From positions 29,491 to 93,490 of the forward strand of contig NZ_BSFQ01000029.1 in assembly GCF_027922425.1 (NCBI RefSeq): a stretch of 64,000 nucleotides of DNA, given 5' to 3'. The notes below the pieces were generated by a model that saw only the letters and a list, made by a program, of their open reading frames with translations, ran no database searches and was not told the DNA's origin. Origin of the DNA: Pseudonocardia halophobica. GTDB lineage: Bacteria > Actinomycetota > Actinomycetes > Mycobacteriales > Pseudonocardiaceae. Both the position numbers and the translations under genes were made by a program. Positions 56,410-63,910 of this stretch are shown here, in pieces. Within the stretch, counting starts at the first letter, position 1; every line of letters begins with the position of its first letter.

Positions 56410-57126
56410 TCAGCGGATGACCCCGGCTCTCATCGCCAGCGCGACCATCTGGGCCCGGTCCCCGGTGCCGAGCTTGCGCCCGATCCGCGAGAGGTGGCTC
56501 TTGACGGTCAGCGCGGACAGGCTCAGCGCCTCGCCGATCTCCTTGTTCGACTGCCCGTCCGCCACGAGCTGGAGCACCTCGACCTCGCGGGCCGACAGCT
56601 CCCGCGGGGTGTTGTCGGTGCCCGGCACCCGGGTGCCCGTCGCCAGCAGCGGCGCGACCGTCGGGTCGGCGTAGACCCCGCCGTCGAGCACCCGCTTGAC
56701 ACCGTCGGTGACGACGGCGGGCGAGGCGGACTTCAGCAGGTACGCCTGCGCCCCGGCCTGGAAGGCCGACCGGACGGCGTACGGGTCGTCCGAGGAGGCC
56801 AGCACCACCAGCCGGTTCCACCCGAGCTGGCGCAGCTCGGTGACGAGGTCGAGGCCGCTGCCGTCCGGCAGGCCGAGGTCGAGGATCGCGAGGTCGCACG
56901 GCCCGTTGGCCTGCGCCCGCGCACGTGCCTCGGCGACCGAGGCCGCCTCGTGCACCGTGCCGGCGCCCATGGACCGCAGGCGGGCCGCGATGGCCTCCCG
57001 CAGCAGCGGGTGGTCGTCGACCACCAGCACGGTGAACTGCTCTTCCCGCGGATGGGGAACCATCGCGGGCTGGAGCACGGCACCAGGAGTGCCGCGCAAG
57101 GGTGTGCCCTGGCCTACTACGGCCAC
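56410..57126 (-). CDS. LuxR/NarL-type orphan response regulator (WhiI-like by context)
   Basis: A 238-residue regulator. The receiver has the full phosphorylation set: D37 and D38, D83 (LAILDLGLPDGSG), S111 and K132 (AYLLKSAS). The LuxR HTH is at about 175-235 (LSAREVEVLQLVADGQSNKE). No kinase is nearby. The neighbours HRDC protein, DUF3000 and hemE match the surroundings of the orphan regulator WhiI in Streptomyces as I recall them, where WhiI lacks a normal phosphorylation pocket. Here the pocket looks complete. GTG 57126 has a GGGAGG site upstream. Confidence 0.85.
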   Translation of the reverse strand: MAVVGQGTPLRGTPGAVLQPAMVPHPREEQFTVLVVDDHPLLREAIAARLRSMGAGTVHEAASVAEARARAQANGPCDLAILDLGLPDGSGLDLVTELRQLGWNRLVVLASSDDPYAVRSAFQAGAQAYLLKSASPAVVTDGVKRVLDGGVYADPTVAPLLATGTRVPGTDNTPRELSAREVEVLQLVADGQSNKEIGEALSLSALTVKSHLSRIGRKLGTGDRAQMVALAMRAGVIR

Positions 57127-57369
57127 GTCACTACCTCCCTGGAGTCGGTCGTTGCCCCCCGACCAACACCGGGACCCCGGTGGGACGGAGAGTTGCGCCC
57201 GACCGCCCGAGGAGGTGTCGTGGAGGAACTGTAGCCCCCCAAGCGGTCTAACGTCGTGTATCCGATCGAACTTCTCCGGGTGAAAGTTACAGCCTTGTCG
57301 ACGGTGATGCGCCCAGTCGGGTGATCAACGCTCCGTACCCGCGCCGTGACCAGCACCTTCGCTCCCCAC

Positions 57370-57963
57370 TCACACACTTCGCCGCGCAAGCGTCCGAACT
57401 CCCACCGGCGGAAGTCCCGCAGCGGTGGCCACCAGTGTGCAGAACGCCTCCGCGTGTGCCGCAAGGTCCCCATCGGGTTCGAGTGGGGTCCAGGAGGCGC
57501 GGAGCTCCACGTCGTCGTCCCGCTTGGGTCCTGCGATGTCGCCGAAGCGCACCGAGGAGGTCTGCGTCACGGTCCCGCCGAGCGCGGTGTGCCGGCCGCC
57601 GAGGTCGGCCAGCGCCTCGGTCAGCCAGGACCAGGCGACGACGGGGAGCATCTCGTCGCCCAGCTGCTCGCGCTCGAGCCGCGCCTGTACGAAGCAGACG
57701 AGCCGGAACTCGCCCTCCCAGGCCGCCTGCCCGGCGGGGTCGTGCAGCAGGATCAGCCGCCCGGACGTGTCGGGCTCGTCCAGGTCGTCCGTGCCGTCGC
57801 CGCGGTGGACGATGTCGGCCTCGACGCTCGTCGCCCAGCTGTAGGGGGCCAGCCGCGGCGGCGCCTCGAGCGGGCGGACCACCAGCTCGGGCCGGGGCCG
57901 GACGGCCGCGAGGGTGTCGACCGCGCGGCGGAACAGCGGTGGTGGGGCGGCGGGATCGGGCAC
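57370..57963 (-). CDS. DUF3000 family protein
   Basis: A 197-residue protein of the actinobacterial DUF3000 family, whose function is unknown. RAVDTLAAVRPRPELVVRPL and WSWLTEALADLGGRHTALGG mark the family. It is almost always next to hemE in actinobacteria, and it is divergent from hemE here. GTG 57963 is 8 nt after TACAGT on the minus strand, so it may be leaderless. The long frame to 59112 is a shadow of hemE. Confidence 0.85.
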   Translation of the reverse strand: MPDPAAPPPLFRRAVDTLAAVRPRPELVVRPLEAPPRLAPYSWATSVEADIVHRGDGTDDLDEPDTSGRLILLHDPAGQAAWEGEFRLVCFVQARLEREQLGDEMLPVVAWSWLTEALADLGGRHTALGGTVTQTSSVRFGDIAGPKRDDDVELRASWTPLEPDGDLAAHAEAFCTLVATAAGLPPVGVRTLARRSV

Positions 57964-57971
57964 GGGGCGGG

Positions 57972-57977
57972 ACTGTA
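57972..57977 (-). promoter_or_regulatory. -10 element of the DUF3000 gene, leaderless type
   Basis: TACAGT on the minus strand, 8 nt before GTG 57963. Confidence 0.5.
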
Positions 57978-58068
57978 GGTCGGCGGCGGGACCGGCGGAA
58001 ACAGGCGCGCCGCTCTCCGATCGGGTCGATCTGCGTCGCGCGCGGCGGACGTGGGACGATGGGGCGTG

Positions 58069-59121
58069 ATGAACCCGCTCACCACCGTGCCCACCCGGCG
58101 GTCGCTGCCCGAGTCCGCGTTCCTCGCCGCGGCGCGCGGCGAGCGCCCGGAGCGGCTGCCGGTCTGGTTCATGCGCCAGGCCGGGCGCTCGCTGCCGGAG
58201 TACCGGGCGCTGCGGGCGGACACCGGGATGCTGCAGGCCTGCCTGACCCCGGACCTCACCTGCGAGATCACGATGCAGCCGGTCCGCCGCCACGGCGTGG
58301 ACGCGGCGATCCTGTTCTCCGACATCGTCGTCCCGCTCCACGCGGCCGGGATCGCGGTCGACATCGTGCCCGGCACCGGGCCCGTCGTCGCGTCGCCGGT
58401 GCGCACGGCCGCGGACGTCGCGGCGCTGCCCACGCTGCACCCCGGCCAGGTCGAGCCGGTCACGGACGCGGTGGGGCTGCTCCTGCGCGAGCTGGGGGAG
58501 ACGCCGCTGATCGGCTTCGCCGGCGCGCCGTTCACCCTGGCGTCGTACCTCGTGGAGGGCGGGCCGAGCCGCAACCACGAGCGCACCAAGGCGCTGATGC
58601 ACGCCGCGCCGGAGGTGTGGCACGCGCTGATGGCGCACCTCGCCGAGATCACCGCGACCTTCCTGGAGGCACAGATCGCCGCGGGGGTGGACGCCGTGCA
58701 GCTGTTCGACTCCTGGGCGGGCGCGCTGTCCGAGCGGGACTACCGGCGCTCCGTGCTGCCGCACTCGGCGGCCGTGCTGTCCCGGGTCGCCGGGGCCGGC
58801 ATCCCGCGTTTCCACTTCGGTGTCGGCACGGCCGAACTGCTGGGCGCGATGACCGAGGCGGGCGCGGACGTCATCGGCGTCGACTGGCGCACCCCGCTCG
58901 ACGTCGCCGCCCGCCGGGCCGGCGGCCGGGTGCCGGTGCAGGGCAACCTCGACCCCGCGGTGCTGTTCGCGGACTTCGCCTCCGTCGCGGAGGAGGTCCG
59001 GCGGATCGCCGCCGAGGGCGCCCGCGCGCCCGGGCACGTGTTCAACCTGGGCCACGGGGTGCTCCCGGGCACGGACCCGGACATGATCACCCGGACCGTC
59101 GAGCTGGTGCACTCGCTCTAG
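58069..59121 (+). CDS. hemE: Uroporphyrinogen decarboxylase
   Basis: HemE converts uroporphyrinogen III to coproporphyrinogen III. It has 350 residues. The family motif is PVWFMRQAGRSLPEYRALR (residues about 33-51), with the Asp-rich DIVVPLHAAG and GFAGAPFTLASYL segments and FDSWAGAL also present. ATG 58069 was used; GTG 58066 directly before it is equally possible. The stop shares one base with the hemY GTG (TAGTG). DUF3000 diverges from it, and hemY and hemQ follow. Confidence 0.95.
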   Translation: MNPLTTVPTRRSLPESAFLAAARGERPERLPVWFMRQAGRSLPEYRALRADTGMLQACLTPDLTCEITMQPVRRHGVDAAILFSDIVVPLHAAGIAVDIVPGTGPVVASPVRTAADVAALPTLHPGQVEPVTDAVGLLLRELGETPLIGFAGAPFTLASYLVEGGPSRNHERTKALMHAAPEVWHALMAHLAEITATFLEAQIAAGVDAVQLFDSWAGALSERDYRRSVLPHSAAVLSRVAGAGIPRFHFGVGTAELLGAMTEAGADVIGVDWRTPLDVAARRAGGRVPVQGNLDPAVLFADFASVAEEVRRIAAEGARAPGHVFNLGHGVLPGTDPDMITRTVELVHSL

Positions 59122-60614
59122 TGGCGCCCACGGTCGCCCCGTCGGTCGCGGTCGTCGGGGCCGGGGTCTCGGGCCTCGCCGCGGCCCACCGGCTGCGCCT
59201 CCTGCTCGGTCCGCGCGCCCGGATCGTCGTGGTCGAGCGGTCGGACCGGATCGGCGGCGTGCTGCGGACCGTCGACCTCGCGGGGCGCCCGTTCGACGTC
59301 GGCGCCGAGGCGTTCCTCGCCCGCCGCCCGGAGGTCCCGGCGCTGCTGGCCGAGCTCGGGCTCGCCGGCGAGGTGGTGCACCCCACCGGGGCCCGCCCCA
59401 CCATCCGCGCGGGCGGCCGCACGGTCGGCATGCCGGGCGGCACCCTCATGGGCGTCCCGACGGCCGGGGCGCAGCTGGCCGGCGTGCTCTCCGAGGCCGG
59501 GCTGGCCGCCGCGGCGGCGGAGCCGCAGCGCCCGCTGCAGTGGGAGCCCGGCCAGGACGCGGCCCTGGGCGTCCTGCTGCGGGAGCGGTTCGGCCCCGAG
59601 GTCCCCGCGAGGCTCACCGACCCGCTGCTCGGCGGCGTCTACGCCGGCCGGGTCGACGCGCTGGGCCTGCGCGCCACCGTGCCCGCGCTGGCCGCCGCCC
59701 TCGACGCCGGAGCCGCATCGCTCACCGAGGCCGCGACCCGGGCGGCCCCGCCCGCGCCGCCGGCCGACCGGGAGTCGGGCGGGCCGCGGGTGTCCGGGCA
59801 GGCGGGCGGGCCCGTGTTCGGTGCCGTCCGCGGGGGCTACGGCGTGCTGCTCGACGCCCTGGCCGCCGCCTCGGGTGCCGAGCTGCGGCTGGGCACCACC
59901 GTCCGGGAGCTGGAACGTCGCGGGCGGGGCTGGCGGCTCGTGCTCGGCCCGACGACCGCCCCGGAGGCCCTCGACGTCGACGCGGTGGTCCTCGCCGTCC
60001 CGGCACCCGCCGTGCGGAGGCTCCTCGCGGAGCCCGTCCCCGACGCGGCGGCCGCGGTCGAGGGGATCGAGCTCGCGTCGTCCGTCGTGATCGCCTTCGC
60101 GTTCCGCGGAATCACCGGACCGGAGACGTCGGGGGTGCTGGTCGCGGCGGACGAGCCGCTGTCGATCAAGGCCGCCACGCACTCGTCGGCCAAGTGGGCG
60201 CACGTCTCGCCCGACGGCCTCGTCCGGCTCCGGGTGTCCCTCGGCCGCTTCGGCGAGGCCGCCACCCTCCAGGTCGACGACGCGGAGCTGGTCGCGCGCG
60301 CCCGCACCGACCTGGCGACGCTGCACGGGATCACCGCCGAGCCGGTCGCGGTGCACGTCCAGCGCTGGGGCGGCGGGCTGCCGCAGTACGCGCCCGGCCA
60401 CCTGGACCGGGTCGCCGCGCTCGAGGCCGCCGTGGCCCGCGCCCGGGGCCTGGAGGTCGTCGGCGCGGCCCTGCACGGGGTCGGCGTGCCGGCGTGTGTC
60501 GGCACCGCCCGGGCGGCCGCGGAACGGCTGGCCGGAGTGGTGGGGACCTCGAACGGGAGCCCCGGCCCGCGTGGCAGCATGGAGGCATGGCCCGCCTCGA
60601 CTACGCCGAGCTGA
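59121..60614 (+). CDS. hemY: Coproporphyrinogen III oxidase HemY/CgoX
   Basis: An FAD oxidase of 497 residues that, in bacteria with HemQ, oxidises coproporphyrinogen III to coproporphyrin III. The FAD motif is VAVVGAGVSGLAAAHRL, with GGVLRT and AEAFLARRPEVPALLAELG after it and VRGGYGVLLDAL in the middle. The C-terminus carries the GLEVVGAALHGVGVPACVGT segment that closes the FAD site. It overlaps hemE by one base and hemQ by 28 bp. The older name protoporphyrinogen oxidase is misleading here, because HemQ makes this the coproporphyrin-dependent branch. Confidence 0.92.
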   Translation: MAPTVAPSVAVVGAGVSGLAAAHRLRLLLGPRARIVVVERSDRIGGVLRTVDLAGRPFDVGAEAFLARRPEVPALLAELGLAGEVVHPTGARPTIRAGGRTVGMPGGTLMGVPTAGAQLAGVLSEAGLAAAAAEPQRPLQWEPGQDAALGVLLRERFGPEVPARLTDPLLGGVYAGRVDALGLRATVPALAAALDAGAASLTEAATRAAPPAPPADRESGGPRVSGQAGGPVFGAVRGGYGVLLDALAAASGAELRLGTTVRELERRGRGWRLVLGPTTAPEALDVDAVVLAVPAPAVRRLLAEPVPDAAAAVEGIELASSVVIAFAFRGITGPETSGVLVAADEPLSIKAATHSSAKWAHVSPDGLVRLRVSLGRFGEAATLQVDDAELVARARTDLATLHGITAEPVAVHVQRWGGGLPQYAPGHLDRVAALEAAVARARGLEVVGAALHGVGVPACVGTARAAAERLAGVVGTSNGSPGPRGSMEAWPASTTPS

Positions 60615-61282
60615 ACGCGACGATCCGCTACACCATGTGGTCGGTCTTCCGGGTGGAACCCGGGAAGCTGGGCGAGGAGCGCTCCGGCGCGGCCACCCAG
60701 GCCGCCGAGTTCGTGGAGGCCCTGGAGGGCAAGGGCGTCGTGGTCCGCGGGGTCTACGACCTCGCGGGCGTCCGGGCGGACGCGGACTACATGATCTGGT
60801 GGCACGCGGAGAACCTCGAGGCGCTGCAGGCCGCGTACGCCGACCTCCGCCGCGAGACCTCCCTCGGCCGCGCGTCGGTCCCGGTCTGGAGCCAGGTCGC
60901 GCTGCACCGTCCGGCCGAGTTCAACAAGAGCCACATCCCGGCCTTCCTGGCGGGTGAGGACCCCAAGAAGTACGTCTGCGTGTACCCCTTCGTCCGCAGC
61001 TACGAGTGGTACCTGCTGCCGGACGACGAGCGCCGGACGATGCTCGCCGACCACGGCAAGGAGGCCCGGGACTACCCGGACGTCCGCGCCAACACCGTGC
61101 CCGCCTTCGCCCTCGGCGACTACGAGTGGATCCTCGCCTTCGAGGCGGACGAGCTGCACCGGATCGTCGACCTCATGCGCCATCTGCGCGGCACCGAGGC
61201 CCGCCGGCACGTCCGCGAGGAGATCCCCTTCTACACCGGCCCGCGGGTGCAGGTCGGCGACCTCGTCGCGACCCTGCCCTGA
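60587..61282 (+). CDS. hemQ: Coproheme decarboxylase HemQ
   Basis: HemQ (chlorite dismutase fold) converts coproheme to haem b with peroxide, the last step of the Gram-positive route. It has 231 residues. ELNATIRYTMWSVFRV and DYMIWWHAENLEALQ mark the family. The catalytic Tyr is about Y133 in YPFVRSYEWYLLP, and the proximal haem His is about H156 in LADHGKEARDYPD. ATG 60587 lies inside the hemY frame, a 28-bp overlap. Coproheme ferrochelatase (cpfC) is not in this window. Confidence 0.94.
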   Translation: MARLDYAELNATIRYTMWSVFRVEPGKLGEERSGAATQAAEFVEALEGKGVVVRGVYDLAGVRADADYMIWWHAENLEALQAAYADLRRETSLGRASVPVWSQVALHRPAEFNKSHIPAFLAGEDPKKYVCVYPFVRSYEWYLLPDDERRTMLADHGKEARDYPDVRANTVPAFALGDYEWILAFEADELHRIVDLMRHLRGTEARRHVREEIPFYTGPRVQVGDLVATLP

Positions 61283-61297
61283 GGACTCCGCGCACAA

Positions 61298-61332
61298 GGA
61301 AGGCCCCGCACCTCGAGGGTGCGGGGCCTTCC
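61298..61332. terminator. Strong hairpin between convergent hemQ and msrB
   Basis: A perfect 15-bp stem (61298-61312 with 61318-61332, GGAAGGCCCCGCACC) and 5-nt loop TCGAG. It lies 15 nt after hemQ and 22 nt before the msrB stop, so it is placed to terminate both. Confidence 0.85.
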
Positions 61333-61354
61333 GTCTCCGCGGGTCCGCCGACGC

Positions 61355-61816
61355 CTACTCGGCGGGCTCCAGCGTCATCGAGATCGAGTTGATGCAGTAG
61401 CGCAGGTCCGTGGGTGTGGGGTAGCCCTCGCCCTCGAACACGTGGCCCAGGTGGCTGTGGCAGGCCGCGCACAGCACCTCGACCCGGCGCATCCCGAGCG
61501 ACGTGTCCGCCCGCTCGATCACGGCCGCGTCCTCCGGCTTGTAGAAGGACGGCCACCCGCAGTGCGACTCGAACTTGGTCTCGCTGCGGAACAGCTCGGC
61601 GCCGCAGGCGCGGCACCTGTACACGCCGATCGTCTTCGTGTCGGTGTACTCACCCACGAAGGGCCGCTCGGTGCCCGCCTGCCGCAGGACCTGGTACTCG
61701 GCGGGGCTGAGCTGGGCCCGCCACTCCTCGTCGGACTTCACGACGGTCGGAGCCGGCTCCTGCGCCGTCGTCTCCGTCGTCTGCCGCGACCCGGACTCCT
61801 TGCTGAACAGACCCAT
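61355..61816 (-). CDS. msrB: Peptide-methionine (R)-S-oxide reductase MsrB
   Basis: MsrB reduces methionine-R-sulfoxide in proteins. It has 153 residues. The zinc ligands C68, C71 (CRACG) and C116, C119 (CAACH) are complete, and the catalytic cysteine is C141 (RYCINSISM). HCGWPSFYKP around C86 is the substrate region and C86 may be the resolving cysteine. The first ~25 residues are a polar tail, not a signal peptide, so it is cytosolic. ATG 61816 follows TAGCGT by 6 nt. Confidence 0.94.
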   Translation of the reverse strand: MGLFSKESGSRQTTETTAQEPAPTVVKSDEEWRAQLSPAEYQVLRQAGTERPFVGEYTDTKTIGVYRCRACGAELFRSETKFESHCGWPSFYKPEDAAVIERADTSLGMRRVEVLCAACHSHLGHVFEGEGYPTPTDLRYCINSISMTLEPAE

Positions 61817-61822
61817 GTCGTC

Positions 61823-61828
61823 ACGCTA
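61823..61828 (-). promoter_or_regulatory. -10 element of msrB, leaderless type
   Basis: TAGCGT on the minus strand, 6 nt before ATG 61816. Confidence 0.6.
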
Positions 61829-61888
61829 ACCCTTCCCGGCACGGGGTGCCGTTCCCTCCAACGCACGGCGGGGCCGGGATGTTTCGCG

Positions 61889-62197
61889 CTACAACCAGGT
61901 GCCGAGCACGAAGACCAGCGCGTTGCCGACCACCCACACCACACCGACGAGCAGCAGCACCACGACGAGCACGGCCGCCCAGTACCGGCCGCCCTGGGCC
62001 CGGTTCGCCGACTCGGCGAAGTCCTTCACGCCGTCCAGGTACCCCTCGACGGTGAACGACGGCCGGTCGCGCTGCATCCGGTCCAGGTGCTGGGCGAACG
62101 CGCGCGCCTCGGGGTCCTCCGGGTCCAGCCCGACCAGCTCGTCGTCGAACCGGCGCGCCCAATGGGGCTCCCGGTGGCGCGGCTCCGGAGGGGTCAT
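61889..62197 (-). CDS. Small single-span membrane protein, unknown function
   Basis: A 102-residue protein. The first ~70 residues are polar and acidic/basic (HWARRFDDELVGLDPEDPEA), followed by one hydrophobic helix at about 74-99 (YWAAVLVVVLLLVGVVWVVG). A C-terminally anchored protein with its soluble part in the cytosol is likely. I do not recognise a family. ATG 62197 follows TACCCT by 6 nt. It starts about 200 nt from the divergent LigD-type gene. Confidence 0.72.
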   Translation of the reverse strand: MTPPEPRHREPHWARRFDDELVGLDPEDPEARAFAQHLDRMQRDRPSFTVEGYLDGVKDFAESANRAQGGRYWAAVLVVVLLLVGVVWVVGNALVFVLGTWL

Positions 62198-62203
62198 GGT
62201 CCG

Positions 62204-62209
62204 AGGGTA
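62204..62209 (-). promoter_or_regulatory. -10 element of the small membrane protein gene, leaderless type
   Basis: TACCCT on the minus strand, 6 nt before ATG 62197. Confidence 0.6.
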
Positions 62210-62391
62210 GCGCCGGGAATCCGCTCGTCGCGCCGATCTCCCGGTGGCAGGGTCGGCCCCATGACCACGGCGCTGCGGGCGTCGACCGTCGCGGGCTCGA
62301 CGTCCGGGCCCACGGCGCGGGTCGGTCGCCTCTCGACACCGCTCCGGTGCTGGTCGCGGCCGCGATCCGGGATTTCGTCGGCCGGCACCGG

Positions 62392-62397
62392 TAGGTT
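62392..62397 (+). promoter_or_regulatory. -10 element of the LigD-type gene, leaderless type
   Basis: TAGGTT, 7 nt before ATG 62405. It supports ATG 62405 over the in-frame ATG 62261. Confidence 0.55.
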
Positions 62398-62404
62398 GCG
62401 CGGC

Positions 62405-63421
62405 ATGGCGTCGAAGGCGGTCGAGCTGGTGCCGGTCCCGGGTCCGGAGGGCACCCGCGAGGTGCGTCTGACCAGCCCGGACAAGGTGATCTTCCCGGCG
62501 CTCGGGATCACCAAGCGCGAGGTGATGGAGTACTACGTCGCCGTCTCCGAGCCGATGATCGCGGTCCTGAGGGACCGGCCGACCAACCTCAAGCGGTATC
62601 CCGACGGCGTGGAGGGCGAGCCCTTCTTCGCCAAGCGCCTGCCGAAGGGGGCGCCGGAGTGGGTGCGCACGGCGCGCGTCACCTTCCCCAGCGGGCGCAC
62701 CGCGGACACGTTCGCGCCGTCGGAGCCCGCCGCGATCGCGTGGGCCGCCAACATGGGCACCCTCGACTTCCACCCGTGGCCGGTGCGGGCCCCGGACACC
62801 GACCATCCGGACGAGCTGCGCATCGACCTCGACCCGCAGCCGGGCACGACCTTCGCCGACGCGGTGGCCGTGGCCGCCGTGGTGCGGGAGGTGCTCGCCG
62901 AGGCCGGCCTCACGGGGTGGCCCAAGACGTCCGGCGGCAGGGGCATCCACGTGGCGGCGCCCATCCGCCCCGAGTGGGACTTCATCCAGGTGCGCCGCGC
63001 GGTCATCTCGATCGCTCGCCGCGTCGCCGATCGGATCCCGGACAAGGCGACGGTGGCGTGGTGGAAGGAGGAGCGGGGCGAGCGGGTGTTCCTCGACTTC
63101 AACCAGGCGGCGCGGGACCGGACGATCGCGTCGGCCTGGTCGGTGCGCGGGCTGCCGGGGGCCACGGTCTCCATGCCGCTCACGTGGGGGTCGCTGCCGG
63201 ACGTCGCGCCCGAGGACTTCACCCTGCGCACCGTGCCGGGGCTGCTCGCCGAGCACGGCGACCCCCACGCGGACATGCACCGCGAGCAGGGCGGCTGCGA
63301 GCAGGCCCTGGAGTGGTACGAGCAGGACGGGCTGGGGGAGATGCCGTATCCGCCCGAGTACCCGAAGATGCCGGACGAGCCGATGCGGGTACAGCCCTCG
63401 CGGGCACGCAACCAGGGGTGA
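62405..63421 (+). CDS. LigD-type polymerase/primase domain protein
   Basis: A 338-residue archaeo-eukaryotic primase-like polymerase domain, as in LigD of bacterial non-homologous end joining. VRLTSPDKVIFPALGITKRE opens it, the metal-binding Asp pair is D141 and D143 in LRIDLDPQPGTTFAD, and KTSGGRGIHVAAPI and DFNQAARDRTIAS are typical. No ligase or phosphoesterase domain is attached and no ku gene is adjacent, so it is a stand-alone PolDom. It probably fills gaps with ribonucleotides at ends. It is the last protein gene before the rRNA promoter. Confidence 0.89.
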   Translation: MASKAVELVPVPGPEGTREVRLTSPDKVIFPALGITKREVMEYYVAVSEPMIAVLRDRPTNLKRYPDGVEGEPFFAKRLPKGAPEWVRTARVTFPSGRTADTFAPSEPAAIAWAANMGTLDFHPWPVRAPDTDHPDELRIDLDPQPGTTFADAVAVAAVVREVLAEAGLTGWPKTSGGRGIHVAAPIRPEWDFIQVRRAVISIARRVADRIPDKATVAWWKEERGERVFLDFNQAARDRTIASAWSVRGLPGATVSMPLTWGSLPDVAPEDFTLRTVPGLLAEHGDPHADMHREQGGCEQALEWYEQDGLGEMPYPPEYPKMPDEPMRVQPSRARNQG

Positions 63422-63594
63422 CGGCGGAGGTCAGCTGGTGTCCACTTCGGACCTCCGGCCCGTGGCGCCCAGTTGTCGCCGAAAGTGTGAGCGCCGTCAT
63501 GAACCCGGAAATCTGCCGTTAACCTGGCTCCTGGCAGGGTTCGCAACGTCATGACCTGCGCATTCGCCCCGATTTCGGGGTGGGGACCCCCGTT

Positions 63595-63623
63595 TTGCCC
63601 TTGCTGATCGGGCCGTGTAACTT
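63595..63623 (+). promoter_or_regulatory. rRNA operon promoter
   Basis: TTGCCC (63595-63600), a 17-nt spacer, and TAACTT (63618-63623) form a good sigma-70-type promoter about 290 nt upstream of the 16S gene. An inverted repeat CCCCGA/TCGGGG is at 63567-63580, just before it. Other promoters in 63422-63590 are possible but I see none as clear. Confidence 0.7.
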
Positions 63624-63793
63624 TCTCTCTGTCAGCGAGACAGCCGGACAGAACGAGCCCCTGAGGTTCGGTCAACAGGCCCGCTGGCCGCCCCCCGAGC
63701 CGGACCCCCTGGATCCTTGTGGATCTGAGTGGGTGTACGGTGGGGAAAAGCCCCGGAAGTTCTCCGTCAGGTGAGCCATGGTGTGCGGGTGTC

Positions 63794-63814
63794 TTTTGAG
63801 AACTCAACAGTGTG
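63794..63814 (+). promoter_or_regulatory. Conserved rRNA leader element
   Basis: TTTTGAGAACTCAACAGTGTG, as commonly found in actinobacterial rRNA leaders and associated with antitermination or processing; I recall the sequence type and cannot check the exact box names here. Confidence 0.65.
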
Positions 63815-63833
63815 TCGAGCTAGTATTATCGGG

Positions 63834-63901
63834 ACTGGCGGTTTGTGCCAGTTCATTTTTGGGCTCATGTTCCTGACCTCGTCGGGAGTGGGCCCGCCAG
63901 T
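63834..63901 (+). other. Base-paired processing region before 16S rRNA
   Basis: ACTGGCGG (63834-63841) can pair with CCGCCAGT (63894-63901). A smaller alternative stem ACTGGC/GCCAGT exists at 63834-63852. These could form part of the RNase III-type precursor stem or a local hairpin. No protein gene is present from 63422 to 63910. Confidence 0.5.
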
Positions 63902-63910
63902 TGGAGCCAG

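Noticed and set aside
57370..59112. A 580-codon minus-strand frame covering DUF3000 and hemE
   Set aside because: Only the part up to GTG 57963 has family sequence; the rest is antisense to hemE.
59540..60586. Plus-strand frame reading into hemQ
   Set aside because: It is out-of-frame sequence inside hemY; HemQ homology starts at ATG 60587.
62261..62404. In-frame upstream ATG for the LigD-type gene
   Set aside because: The extra 48 residues look random and the -10 element at 62392-62397 favours ATG 62405.
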